A stretch of DNA of 64,000 bases from an uncultured Polaribacter sp. (GTDB taxonomy: Bacteria > Bacteroidota > Bacteroidia > Flavobacteriales > Flavobacteriaceae): the NCBI GenBank assembly GCA_947497755.1, contig CANMHT010000011.1, positions 62,001-126,000 on the forward strand. The letters are read 5' to 3'. The notes beneath the pieces are model-generated. The model ran no database searches. It was given only the letters and a program-made list of their open reading frames with translations, and was not told where the DNA came from. Positions 1-7,760 of the stretch are shown piece by piece; the stretch's first letter is position 1; each line of letters starts with the position of its first letter. A program made the translations under genes and the position numbers.

Positions 1-2
1 AA

Positions 3-710
3 CTACTCTTTTGATAAGATATCAGTTCCTAAATATTTATCATCTTTATTCATATACCAAGCTCTGGTTTTTGGCATTTTAATTCCGTTTACCGTTTCTA
101 ATTCACTTAATAAAATATATTCTCCGTCATTTTTAGACTCGTCATGAAAAAACTGATACACTTCCATTGCATAAGTCTTAGTATCAAAATAAAAGTACCA
201 TGTATCTTTTCCTACTTCTTTTTCATAAGTAGCTTTTAACACAATATATTCTTTTCCTTTAAAGGTTTTTTTTAACGTTTTTTCAGCAATAATAGTTCCA
301 GGATCATTTAATTTCATCGGCAATCCATACAAATACGTATAATAATCTTGATACATTTTTGCTCTTCGTTTACTCAATCTGTTTTTCTTTAATACTTCTT
401 CAGATAGGTTTCTGTCTCCATTAAAAAGAATCGATACTGAGTCCTTATCAACAATGTACATTGTTGTATTAGTTCCAGAATTTGCTTTTACAGAAAAGTA
501 CTCATTGGGTAAATCAATTTTAATATCACTTACTCTTTTAGGCCTACTTGGAGTTTCCATGGTTACTTGGAAAACACCTTTAAACTTTTCCCAATTTCCG
601 TTTGGATCATGGAATTGAATGGCCTTCTCTAATAATTGCTTCCCGCTAAGTTGCTGACTAATAGCTTGCATTGAAAATAACAATGCAATTAAAATAAATG
701 TGTTTTTCAT
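3..710 (-). CDS. Secreted DUF6503/LolA-like protein
   Basis: A 235-residue protein with a clear N-terminal signal peptide (MKNTFILIALLFSMQAISQQ), so it is exported to the periplasm or outer membrane. The body is rich in beta strands with alternating charged and aromatic residues, as in LolA/LolB-like lipid-binding half-barrels; from memory it looks like the flavobacterial DUF6503 family. The reading frame is open 21 codons further upstream, but the ATG at 710 is chosen because the signal peptide starts there. The stop lies at 3-5, so the gene is complete. It is divergent from the next lipoprotein gene. Function is not known; binding of a lipid or other hydrophobic ligand is inference only. 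Confidence 0.7.
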   Translation of the reverse strand: MKNTFILIALLFSMQAISQQLSGKQLLEKAIQFHDPNGNWEKFKGVFQVTMETPSRPKRVSDIKIDLPNEYFSVKANSGTNTTMYIVDKDSVSILFNGDRNLSEEVLKKNRLSKRRAKMYQDYYTYLYGLPMKLNDPGTIIAEKTLKKTFKGKEYIVLKATYEKEVGKDTWYFYFDTKTYAMEVYQFFHDESKNDGEYILLSELETVNGIKMPKTRAWYMNKDDKYLGTDILSKE

Positions 711-877
711 AAAGTAAAAATAACAAAAACCTATCTGTATGTATTTATAAACAAGCTTTATTTTTAGCACCACTAATCACCTAATACACAAAATATTAAG
801 TTTTACTCAATAAAAATCAAAAAATTATGGCATGCTATTTGGAAAATGCAATCAGTAATCTAAAATCTCAAAATCAT

Positions 878-1561
878 ATGAAATTATTTAAAACTACACT
901 TACTTGCCTTTTTTTAAGCTTAATTTTGTTTAGTTGTAAAAGTGCTTATGTTCATAAGAATTTTTCAGAAAAAACTTCGAACCATTCTAAAATTGCAGTA
1001 CTTCCATTTATTGTTGTTACTACTGGTAATTTACCTATACATATTTCTCAAGATAGAATCAAACAAATTCAAGAAGAAGAAAGCATTCTTTTTCAAACCT
1101 CTTTAATTAATCAATTATTAAAAAAAGATGCTCAAAGAAAAAATAAAAACATCGGAGTAGAAATTTTATCTAAAGAAGCTACCAATTCTATCCTTAGAAA
1201 TCATGGGATTTCTATCTCAGAAATAGCAAATACCAACCCTTCTAAATTAGCAGAAATTTTAAATGTAGATGCAGTTGTTTTAAGTAATGTTCAAAAGCAA
1301 AGATATATGTCTGATCTTACTTCTGCTGGAATAGAAATTGGAGAAAACATACTTAACAAAGCTGGTATAAATCTAGGTCTAGGTATAGAAAATAAAACAA
1401 AAGACATTTTTGTAACATGTAATATTATAAACAAGGAAGATCAAAGTACAATATTTAGTCTTTCTAAAACTGTTGAAGTTAATTGGAAATCAAGAAATAC
1501 AGTTACAATTATAGATCATGTAAATAGAAAAATTGTTAGAAATTTTCCTTATTTGAAATAA
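878..1561 (+). CDS. Lipoprotein with CsgG/TolB-N-like fold
   Basis: A 227-residue lipoprotein: MKLFKTTLTCLFLSLILFSC gives a signal peptide ending in a lipobox cysteine. The mature part starts with a segment of the type 'KIAVLPF', followed by residues on assembly from a named object ('AEILNVDAVVLSNVQ'), a pattern shared by CsgG, GNA1162 and TolB N-terminal domains. The frame extends 17 codons upstream, but the ATG at 878 directly precedes the signal peptide and is preferred. It stands alone and ends in a strong hairpin terminator shared with the convergent gene. The family role, helping outer-membrane assembly or secretion, is only suggested by the fold. Confidence 0.65.
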   Translation: MKLFKTTLTCLFLSLILFSCKSAYVHKNFSEKTSNHSKIAVLPFIVVTTGNLPIHISQDRIKQIQEEESILFQTSLINQLLKKDAQRKNKNIGVEILSKEATNSILRNHGISISEIANTNPSKLAEILNVDAVVLSNVQKQRYMSDLTSAGIEIGENILNKAGINLGLGIENKTKDIFVTCNIINKEDQSTIFSLSKTVEVNWKSRNTVTIIDHVNRKIVRNFPYLK

Positions 1562-1570
1562 ACTTTAGGC

Positions 1571-1607
1571 AAAAAATAAAACCACATTAAATGTGGTTTT
1601 ATTTTTT
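1571..1607. terminator. Bidirectional rho-independent terminator
   Basis: Perfect stem ACCACAT (1581-1587) and ATGTGGT (1591-1597) with loop TAA, extended by A-rich sequence on the left and T-rich sequence on the right. It sits between the convergent lipoprotein gene and the GTP cyclohydrolase II-like gene and can end transcription from both sides. Confidence 0.9.
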
Positions 1608-1632
1608 ATGCTTAATAGAGAAATTAGATTTC

Positions 1633-2145
1633 TTATAACTCGGTTTTCTGAATTCCGACCACCTCTATTCCATGTTCTGTAAGTGTTGCTACTTTTTTAG
1701 GGTTATTAGTAAGCATCCGTACCGACTTTACTTTTAACTCGTTCAAAATTTCTGCAGCTACAGTAAAATCTCTTGCATCTTTTTTAAAACCTACAGCTTC
1801 ATATGCTTCTGCTTGGGCTACTCCTTTGTTTTTATGTGCAATACTTTTCATTAAAGCAAAATGTCCATTTCCTTTTCCTTCTTGATTTAACCAAATAACA
1901 AGACCTTTTCCTGCTTTTTCAATTAGTTGTTGAGAAATCTCCATTTGCTCTCTACAATCACATTCGATACTGTTAAAATGATGACCGAAAATACATAACG
2001 AATGTACTCTACATAACACCTCTTCTTCATCTTCGATATTTCCCATAACCAAAGCATGACTTTCTTTTTGTCCATCATAAAACAAATGTTCTGTGAATGT
2101 TCCAAACTTTGTTTTAATCGTTCCTTCTGCTAGTTTTACTATCAT
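1633..2145 (-). CDS. GTP cyclohydrolase II-like protein (divergent RibA)
   Basis: A 170-residue single-domain homologue of GTP cyclohydrolase II, the first enzyme of riboflavin synthesis. The three zinc cysteines of the family are present (C51, C62, C64), as are the Asp and Arg of the D-x-R segment (D123, R125) and the motif MLTNNPKKVATL. Compared with E. coli RibA recalled from memory, the position of the active-site tyrosine (Tyr105) is isoleucine (I102), the first Arg of RQEGR is Asn, and the C-terminal tail carrying NPNN..YL.TK is missing (170 against 196 residues). Flavobacteria usually make riboflavin with a fused RibBA, so this is probably a paralogue with altered chemistry or no activity. 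It has its own start after the aspS terminator. Confidence 0.8.
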   Translation of the reverse strand: MIVKLAEGTIKTKFGTFTEHLFYDGQKESHALVMGNIEDEEEVLCRVHSLCIFGHHFNSIECDCREQMEISQQLIEKAGKGLVIWLNQEGKGNGHFALMKSIAHKNKGVAQAEAYEAVGFKKDARDFTVAAEILNELKVKSVRMLTNNPKKVATLTEHGIEVVGIQKTEL

Positions 2146-2152
2146 AATAATT

Positions 2153-2182
2153 GGTATTAAAAAATCCCGCTATTGCGGGATT
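2153..2182 (-). terminator. Terminator of aspS
   Basis: Stem AATCCCGC (2163-2170) / GCGGGATT (2175-2182) with loop TATT. Read on the minus strand it follows the aspS stop codon and is followed by a run of T, so it ends aspS transcription before the GTP cyclohydrolase II-like gene. Confidence 0.88.
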
Positions 2183-2189
2183 CTATTTT

Positions 2190-3944
2190 TTATGACTGAA
2201 TATCTAATTGAATACTCAGTTCTTTTAATTGTTCTTGATCAATTGCGGCTGGTGCATCAATCATTACATCTCTTCCAGAATTGTTTTTTGGGAAAGCAAT
2301 GAAATCTCGAATGGTTTCTTGACCACCTAAAATAGCCACCAATCTATCCAATCCAAAGGCCAAACCTCCATGTGGTGGCGCTCCATATTCAAAGGCATCC
2401 ATTAAGAATCCAAACTGCGCTTTTGCCTCTTCTTCTGTAAAACCTAAATGCTTAAACATGATTGCTTGCGTTTCTTTATCGTGAATTCTAATAGAACCTC
2501 CACCAATTTCGTTTCCGTTCAATACTAAATCATAAGCATTTGCTTTTACATCTCCAGGATTTGTCTCTAACAATTCTAATTGTCCTGGTTTTGGTGATGT
2601 AAACGGGTGATGCATTGCATGGTAATGTCCTGTTTCTTCGTCTAATTCTAATAATGGGAAATCTACTACCCAAAGTGGTGCAAACTCATCTGGTTTACGC
2701 AAACCTAAACGTTCTGCCATTTCCATACGTAATGCAGATAATTGCGCTCTTACTTTATTAGTATCCCCAGACAATACACAAATTAAATCACCAGCTTTAG
2801 CTCCTGTTTTCTCTGCCCAATTAGCCAAATCTTCTTGGTCGTAAAACTTATCTACAGAAGATTTAAATGTACCATCTTCGTTACATTTTACATAGACCAT
2901 TCCTAAAGCACCAACCTGTGGTCTTTTTACCCAATCTATAAGTTTATCTATTTCTTTACGAGTATAAGAAGCTCCTCCTGGCACAGCGATACCTACTACC
3001 AATTCAGCAGAATTGAATACTTTAAAATCTTTGTGTTGTGCAACATCATTCAATTCTCCAAACTCCATTCCGAAACGAATGTCTGGCTTATCATTTCCAT
3101 ACAAACGCATGGCGTCATCAAAGGCTATTCTAGGGAATTCTGCTACCTCAACCCCATTAATTTCTTTTAATAAATGGCGGGTCATTCCTTCAAAAATATT
3201 TAGAATATCTTCTTGCTCTACAAAAGACATTTCACAGTCTATTTGTGTAAACTCAGGTTGTCTATCTGCACGTAAATCTTCGTCTCTAAAACATTTTACA
3301 ATCTGAAAATACTTGTCTATTCCACCAACCATTAACAGTTGTTTAAATGTCTGTGGACTTTGTGGCAACGCATAAAACTCTCCTTCATTCATTCTACTTG
3401 GCACCACAAAATCACGAGCTCCTTCTGGAGTCGATTTAATTAAATAAGGTGTTTCTACATCGATAAAACCTTTATCTGATAAGTATTTACGAACCTCCAT
3501 CGAAACCTTATGACGAAACATTAAACTGTTTTTTACTGGATTACGACGAATGTCTAAATAACGATACTTCATTCGGATATCTTCTCCTCCATCTGTTTCA
3601 TCTTCAATAGTAAATGGTGGTAACTTTGCTTCATTCAAAATTTCTAACTTAGAAACTAATACTTCAATAGCTCCAGTTGGAATTTTATCATTTTTAGACT
3701 CACGTTCAATAACAGTTCCTGTAACTTGAACTACAAATTCTCTTCCTAAAGATTTTGCTTTTTCCATCATTGTTGCAGGTGTACGTTCTTCGTCAAAAAT
3801 TAACTGTGTAATTCCGTAACGATCACGTAAATCTACCCAAATCATAAATCCTTTATCTCTAGATTTTTGTACCCAACCTGCTAAGGTTACTTCTGTATTG
3901 ATGTGTGATGCTCTTAATTCACCACAAGAATGACTTCTATACAT
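2190..3944 (-). CDS. aspS: Aspartate--tRNA ligase
   Basis: A 584-residue class IIb aminoacyl-tRNA synthetase that charges tRNA-Asp in the cytoplasm. The order is an N-terminal OB-fold anticodon-binding domain ([11 protein letters not shown] at the start), motif 2 with [18 protein letters not shown], a bacterial-type GAD insertion in the middle, and motif 3 (GLAFGLDRL) near the C-terminus. The length fits bacterial AspRS (about 590). The frame is open 12 codons upstream of the ATG at 3944, but that ATG matches the conserved family start. Whether it also charges tRNA-Asn cannot be judged from the sequence alone. A -7 box TAATTTTG lies 23 bases upstream. Confidence 0.97.
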   Translation of the reverse strand: MYRSHSCGELRASHINTEVTLAGWVQKSRDKGFMIWVDLRDRYGITQLIFDEERTPATMMEKAKSLGREFVVQVTGTVIERESKNDKIPTGAIEVLVSKLEILNEAKLPPFTIEDETDGGEDIRMKYRYLDIRRNPVKNSLMFRHKVSMEVRKYLSDKGFIDVETPYLIKSTPEGARDFVVPSRMNEGEFYALPQSPQTFKQLLMVGGIDKYFQIVKCFRDEDLRADRQPEFTQIDCEMSFVEQEDILNIFEGMTRHLLKEINGVEVAEFPRIAFDDAMRLYGNDKPDIRFGMEFGELNDVAQHKDFKVFNSAELVVGIAVPGGASYTRKEIDKLIDWVKRPQVGALGMVYVKCNEDGTFKSSVDKFYDQEDLANWAEKTGAKAGDLICVLSGDTNKVRAQLSALRMEMAERLGLRKPDEFAPLWVVDFPLLELDEETGHYHAMHHPFTSPKPGQLELLETNPGDVKANAYDLVLNGNEIGGGSIRIHDKETQAIMFKHLGFTEEEAKAQFGFLMDAFEYGAPPHGGLAFGLDRLVAILGGQETIRDFIAFPKNNSGRDVMIDAPAAIDQEQLKELSIQLDIQS

Positions 3945-3967
3945 TATTGTTGCTTTAAATAATCCTG

Positions 3968-3975
3968 CAAAATTA
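3968..3975 (-). promoter_or_regulatory. Promoter -7 box of aspS
   Basis: TAATTTTG on the minus strand matches the Bacteroidota -7 consensus TAnnTTTG. It lies 23 bases upstream of the aspS ATG. No convincing -33 TTTG was seen. Confidence 0.5.
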
Positions 3976-4001
3976 CACAAATAAAGCTGAAAAACTACTT
4001 T

Positions 4002-4088
4002 TTATACAAAAGGAATATTCAAGTCAAATCTTAAGCTTTCTTTGTTGAATCTCTTTAATAATTCATCTATTGCCTCATTAATTTTGAA
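4002..4088 (-). pseudogene. Possible decayed coding remnant
   Basis: On the minus strand a 27-28 codon open stretch reads FKINEAIDELLKRFNKES and continues to a stop at 4002-4004; an in-frame TGA lies just upstream. The composition (charged, heptad-like, ending NIPFV) looks protein-like, unlike random AT-rich spacer, but it has no start codon. It could be a gene remnant left between aspS and the cupin gene, or chance. Confidence 0.25.
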
Positions 4089-4114
4089 TCAATTTCTAAA
4101 TGATAAAATTCATG

Positions 4115-4122
4115 TATTTTTG
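4115..4122 (+). promoter_or_regulatory. -7 box of cupin-rsmI operon
   Basis: TATTTTTG ends four bases before the ATG at 4127. A start site about five bases after the box would coincide with the A of the ATG, predicting a leaderless mRNA. Confidence 0.6.
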
Positions 4123-4126
4123 TACT

Positions 4127-4486
4127 ATGAGCGTAATCAATATTAAAGAAAAGTTCAATTTATTTTCTGAACACTGGACACCAAAAAAAATTGGTGAATT
4201 GAACGGACAACAAATTCTATTAGCAAAATTAAAAGGTGAATTTATCTGGCATGCACACGAGCATGAAGATGAGCTATTTATGATTATTAAAGGTTCTCTT
4301 CAATTAGAATTTAGAGACAAAACAATAACATTAAATGAAGGTGAAATCTATATTATTCCGAAAGGTGTAGAACACAAACCTATTGCTAAAGAAGAGGTGC
4401 ATGTGTTGTTATTTGAACCTTTAAACATTAAGCATACTGGAGAGGTTATGGCAGATGTAACTGTAGAAACTTTTGAACCGATTTAG
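4127..4486 (+). CDS. Cupin domain protein
   Basis: A 119-residue single cupin barrel. Motif 1 is seen as WHAHEHEDELFMIIKGSLQLEF, giving the H-x-H and E metal ligands, and motif 2 as GEIYIIPKGVEHKP with the final histidine. Such small cupins bind a divalent metal and serve as sugar isomerases, dioxygenases or binding proteins; the substrate cannot be told here. The frame extends nine codons upstream, but ATG 4127 sits right after the -7 box and is preferred. It is followed after a single base by rsmI, so the two are an operon. Confidence 0.85.
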   Translation: MSVINIKEKFNLFSEHWTPKKIGELNGQQILLAKLKGEFIWHAHEHEDELFMIIKGSLQLEFRDKTITLNEGEIYIIPKGVEHKPIAKEEVHVLLFEPLNIKHTGEVMADVTVETFEPI

Positions 4487-4487
4487 T

Positions 4488-5159
4488 ATGTCAAAATTAT
4501 ATTTAGTTCCAACACCAATTGGTAATTTAGAAGACATTACATTAAGAGCAATACGTGTTTTAAAAGAGGTCGATTTTATTCTAGCAGAAGATACTAGAAC
4601 TAGTGGAAAACTGCTAAAACATTTTGAAATTGAAACGCCAATGCATAGTCATCATATGCATAACGAACATAAATCTGTTGAGGGAATAGTAAAAAGGATT
4701 CAAGCAGGAGAAACCTGTGCTGTCATTTCTGATGCAGGCACACCAGCCATTTCTGATCCTGGTTTTCTAGTAACAAGAGCCTGTGTTGCTAATAATATTG
4801 CTGTAGAATGTTTACCTGGAGCTACAGCTTTTGTCCCTGCTTTGGTAAACTCTGGATTGCCAAATGATAAGTTTGTTTTTGAAGGTTTTTTACCTGTAAA
4901 AAAAGGGCGTCAAACTCGTTTACAATTGCTTGCTGAAGAAAGTAGAACTATGATTTTTTATGAATCACCACATAAATTGGTAAAAACCTTAGGAAATTTT
5001 GTGGAGTATTTTGGCGCAGATAGACAAGTTTCTGTGTCTAGAGAACTGACAAAAATGTTTGAAGAAACCATTAGAGGAACAGCAACCGAAGTACTGGTAC
5101 ATTATACCAGTAAACCTCCAAAAGGTGAGATTGTAGTTGTGGTTGAAGGTAAGAAATAA
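4488..5159 (+). CDS. rsmI: 16S rRNA (cytidine-1402-2'-O)-methyltransferase
   Basis: A 223-residue tetrapyrrole-methylase-fold enzyme that methylates the ribose of C1402 in the ribosomal P site using SAM. Family signatures are PTPIGNLEDIT (8-18), AEDTR (33-37), SDAGTPAISDPG (81-92) and LPGATAFVPALV. It lacks the C-terminal extension of the 286-residue E. coli protein, as seems usual in this phylum. The ATG at 4488 is one base after the cupin stop codon; the frame is open five codons further upstream, inside the cupin gene. Its stop codon abuts the stop of the convergent gene with no spacer. Confidence 0.93.
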   Translation: MSKLYLVPTPIGNLEDITLRAIRVLKEVDFILAEDTRTSGKLLKHFEIETPMHSHHMHNEHKSVEGIVKRIQAGETCAVISDAGTPAISDPGFLVTRACVANNIAVECLPGATAFVPALVNSGLPNDKFVFEGFLPVKKGRQTRLQLLAEESRTMIFYESPHKLVKTLGNFVEYFGADRQVSVSRELTKMFEETIRGTATEVLVHYTSKPPKGEIVVVVEGKK

Positions 5160-5828
5160 TTATTTATATATTTTCAAACTGAGAGTATCCTTTGATGTTT
5201 CTAAATATTTTTTTACTGCTGCTAATTCAATAACATCTTTATTCAAAGTAACGACTCTATAAATGTTCATTTTAATTCCCAAATCATCATCAGTTATCCC
5301 TATAAAAATATTTTTATTTATTTTTTCTATACACCATAAACCTTTATATAGCTTACCTCTCCAAAAATAATTAAGTCTTCGAAATTCAGAAGAAAGCACG
5401 TTTTTTTTATTTTTAAATTGAAAGTTAACAGTATCTTTTTTCATAATCAATTGATTATTTGTCAAAAGGTTTTCTATTTTTTCTTTAGAGAAATTGAATT
5501 CTTTTTTAAACTCAAAAGGATAAAAAACATTCACCGTATTACCATCTTTAAACTCAATTAATGATTTTCTAAATGAATATTTTATTGTATCCATTTCATT
5601 TTTATTGCTTATTGTTTTTTTAATCTTATTTATCTTAACATCTATAACTGTATCTTTTAATAAATGTCTTAGCTTAGAGTTGGTAAAATCGATAATTAAC
5701 CCAATGTTACTTGAACCGTGACCTTTGGAAGAATCAATAACTTTATATTCTTTACATAGCCAGTATCCTTTTTGAGAAGAAATAGATGTCGAAACAAAGA
5801 AAATGAGAATAAATAGCAATTTTTTCAT
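5160..5828 (-). CDS. Secreted hypothetical protein
   Basis: A 222-residue protein with a short signal peptide (MKKLLFILIFFVSTSISSQ) and no recognised domain. It is lysine- and asparagine-rich with many predicted beta strands, suggesting a periplasmic or surface protein. The first part of the mature chain has WLCKEYKVIDSSKGHG and later WCIEKINKNIFIGITDDDLG, resembling lipocalin-like two-part beta proteins of flavobacteria, but no family can be named. It converges head-on with rsmI, with the two stop codons adjacent. Its base composition is more AT-rich than that of its neighbours, as is common for lineage-specific genes. Confidence 0.65.
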   Translation of the reverse strand: MKKLLFILIFFVSTSISSQKGYWLCKEYKVIDSSKGHGSSNIGLIIDFTNSKLRHLLKDTVIDVKINKIKKTISNKNEMDTIKYSFRKSLIEFKDGNTVNVFYPFEFKKEFNFSKEKIENLLTNNQLIMKKDTVNFQFKNKKNVLSSEFRRLNYFWRGKLYKGLWCIEKINKNIFIGITDDDLGIKMNIYRVVTLNKDVIELAAVKKYLETSKDTLSLKIYK

Positions 5829-5890
5829 AATACTAATTTAAAGAAAATTAGTGTCAATTCGTGTTTATCTAAAATTTTTATCTTTAAAAA

Positions 5891-6463
5891 ATGCAAAACC
5901 TTTTATCAGAAATAAAACAATGTACTATTTGTGAACCTCATTTAGATTTGGGGGCAAATCCGGTTGTTTCTGGAAGTCCAAATGCTAAAATTGTAATTAT
6001 AGGACAAGCTCCAGGTACAAAAGTGCACAAATCTGGAATTCCGTGGGACGATGCTAGCGGAAAACAATTACGTAAATGGCTCAATGTTTCTGATGAAGAT
6101 TTTTATGACACGGAAAAGTTTGCCATTGTACCAATGGGATTTTGTTATCCTGGAAAAGGTACTTCTGGAGATAAACCGCCTCGTAAAGAATGTGCACCAC
6201 TATGGCATCAATTACTATTTGATCAAATGCCAAATATAGAACTGATCATCTTAATTGGTATGTATGCGCAAAATTACTATTTAAAAGACACTGCAAAAAG
6301 AACACTTACTGAAACTGTGGATAATTACCCAGAATATTTGCCTCGTTATTTTGTCTTACCACATCCATCACCAAGAAACCGGTTCTGGCTTACAAAAAAT
6401 CCGTGGTTCGAAAAAGAAGTACTCCCTATATTGAAAGAAAAAATAGCTGCAGTTCTTACATAA
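5891..6463 (+). CDS. Uracil-DNA glycosylase family protein, Fe-S type
   Basis: A 190-residue member of the uracil-DNA glycosylase superfamily, enzymes that cut damaged bases from DNA. The first motif is IGQAPG (38-42) and the second is LPHPSPRNRFW near the C-terminus, whose histidine is the usual second catalytic element. Four cysteines (C11, C14, C85, C101) have the spacing of the [4Fe-4S] ligands in family 4 enzymes. The GQAPG motif lacks the GE-APG acid of family 4 and this is not the UdgX GEQPG form, so substrate range is uncertain. The 3' end overlaps the convergent HTH gene by eight bases. Confidence 0.82.
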   Translation: MQNLLSEIKQCTICEPHLDLGANPVVSGSPNAKIVIIGQAPGTKVHKSGIPWDDASGKQLRKWLNVSDEDFYDTEKFAIVPMGFCYPGKGTSGDKPPRKECAPLWHQLLFDQMPNIELIILIGMYAQNYYLKDTAKRTLTETVDNYPEYLPRYFVLPHPSPRNRFWLTKNPWFEKEVLPILKEKIAAVLT

Positions 6464-7448
6464 AAGAAATCAAGCTCTTTACTTCTATTTGCTGTTTTAA
6501 TTGGTTTATTTTTTCATAAACAGAAGTAAAAAACAACTCTCTTACTACTTCACTCTTCCCAGAAATTTTCTTAGACATCAAAACCTGTTGTTTAAAATAT
6601 TGCTCATATTCTTCACAAGAATCTTTGTCGTCAATTCTAATATAAGACAAATGTGTATAAGGAATAATTAAGATCTTTATTTTATCTCTTTTAAAAAACG
6701 ATGTATTGTTTAAGGTAATGGATTTGTTATAATATAAATCATACTTCTTATTACCCAATTCACTTAAGGTATCATCAGTTGATTTTTTCTCTATTTGCTG
6801 CACAATTTTCTCTAACTCTAAACACAACAAATTCGCTTCTTCTTTACTAATTAGTTTTGTTTCGTAAAAATAATAGATCTGATATAAGGCACTATTAATA
6901 GTAGTATCATTCCAAATTTCTGTAATTCGAATATTCTGATAAATCTTTGTAAAATCTTTAGCGGATTGCAACAGAGAAACAGGTACGTTAAAATCTTTAA
7001 AACGTATTCTTTCTTTTTCTGATAAAAACCCTTGAGAAACTACATATAATTTAAACTTCGTATACAAGCTCTCTTCTGGTAGATAATAAATAGGAATGTC
7101 TTTAGCAGCATAAAACAACTCAGAATCTTCTTCTAAATTAAACGTTTTAATAGATTTTACTACTTCTTGAAAAAATGTAGTTACTCCAGTTATAGTGTTA
7201 CTATTTTTCTTTTTAAGTACAATAACATTATCTCCTTGCTCAAAACTATAAATACTATTAATAGAAATTCTGTAATGCTTTGCCAATTTTATAGCTTCAT
7301 CAAAAGACAGCAGAGTTTTACCATTAATTCTTCTGTACATGGCGTCATAGCTTATATCTAAAACATCAGCTACCTCTTCAATAAACGAAACATTTTGGGG
7401 TAATCTTTCCTTAATTAAGGCAAAGATTTTTTCTCTTTCAACACTCAT
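6456..7448 (-). CDS. Helix-turn-helix transcriptional regulator
   Basis: About 330 residues. Residues 5-60 form an HTH (SFIEEVADVLDISYDAMYRR then SFDEAIKLAKHYRISINSIY), like an XRE-type lambda-repressor fold; the remaining 270 residues are mostly helical and of unknown family, perhaps a sensing or oligomerising domain. Two starts are possible: ATG 7496 or ATG 7448. I chose 7448 because AGGAG lies eight bases upstream, an unusual Shine-Dalgarno match for this phylum, and because the HTH begins soon after. It is divergent from a small terminated unit and the M28 peptidase, which are candidate targets. Confidence 0.75.
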   Translation of the reverse strand: MSVEREKIFALIKERLPQNVSFIEEVADVLDISYDAMYRRINGKTLLSFDEAIKLAKHYRISINSIYSFEQGDNVIVLKKKNSNTITGVTTFFQEVVKSIKTFNLEEDSELFYAAKDIPIYYLPEESLYTKFKLYVVSQGFLSEKERIRFKDFNVPVSLLQSAKDFTKIYQNIRITEIWNDTTINSALYQIYYFYETKLISKEEANLLCLELEKIVQQIEKKSTDDTLSELGNKKYDLYYNKSITLNNTSFFKRDKIKILIIPYTHLSYIRIDDKDSCEEYEQYFKQQVLMSKKISGKSEVVRELFFTSVYEKINQLKQQIEVKSLISFM

Positions 7449-7559
7449 ATTGCTCCTGATAAACTTTTTAGCCTTATCAATTTTTAAAAAACGCAAAATT
7501 TACTTTACCCTTTTGCATTTTTTACAATCACTAATCTAAAATTTCTAATTTAATTTGCG

Positions 7560-7655
7560 GCACAGAATAACATAGAATTAATGATCGGGGGAACAATTAA
7601 TTTTATTTTAAGTTTTTAAAGTCTTTTCTTGGCAGAGGAAAGGCTTTTTTCTTTT
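7560..7655 (+). ncRNA. Candidate small RNA or leader with terminator
   Basis: The segment starts near a weak -7-like TTTG (7554-7557), carries a 12-codon ORF ATG..TAA at 7581-7619 (MIGGTINFILSF), and ends in a hairpin of ten pairs including G-U pairs (7619-7628 with 7637-7646) followed by a T-rich tail. This layout, a tiny ORF that runs straight into a terminator, looks like an attenuator or a small RNA. No known RNA family is recognised. Confidence 0.4.
7619..7655 (+). terminator. Rho-independent terminator of the small unit
   Basis: Stem AAGTCTTTTC (7619-7628) pairs with GGAAAGGCTT (7637-7646) allowing G-U, loop TTGGCAGA, followed by TTTTCTTTTT. It lies about 105 bases before the M28 peptidase ATG, so it ends an upstream transcript rather than a known gene. 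Confidence 0.6.
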
Positions 7656-7760
7656 TACTAAAGTACTATTTTGATTGTATTAAAAAAATGATTTTAACTT
7701 TTTTATAGTTTAAATTTTTACTTCAAAATTGTAAGTTTACAGTTAAAATCTTACACCACT

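Larger units (their letters stand above)
7449..7760. other. 312-bp divergent intergenic region
   Basis: Lies between the divergent HTH regulator and M28 peptidase genes (short form of the regulator). It holds the possible upstream start of the regulator (to 7496), a candidate small transcription unit at 7560-7655 ending in a hairpin with T tract, and AT-rich sequence before the peptidase without a clear promoter match. Confidence 0.6.
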
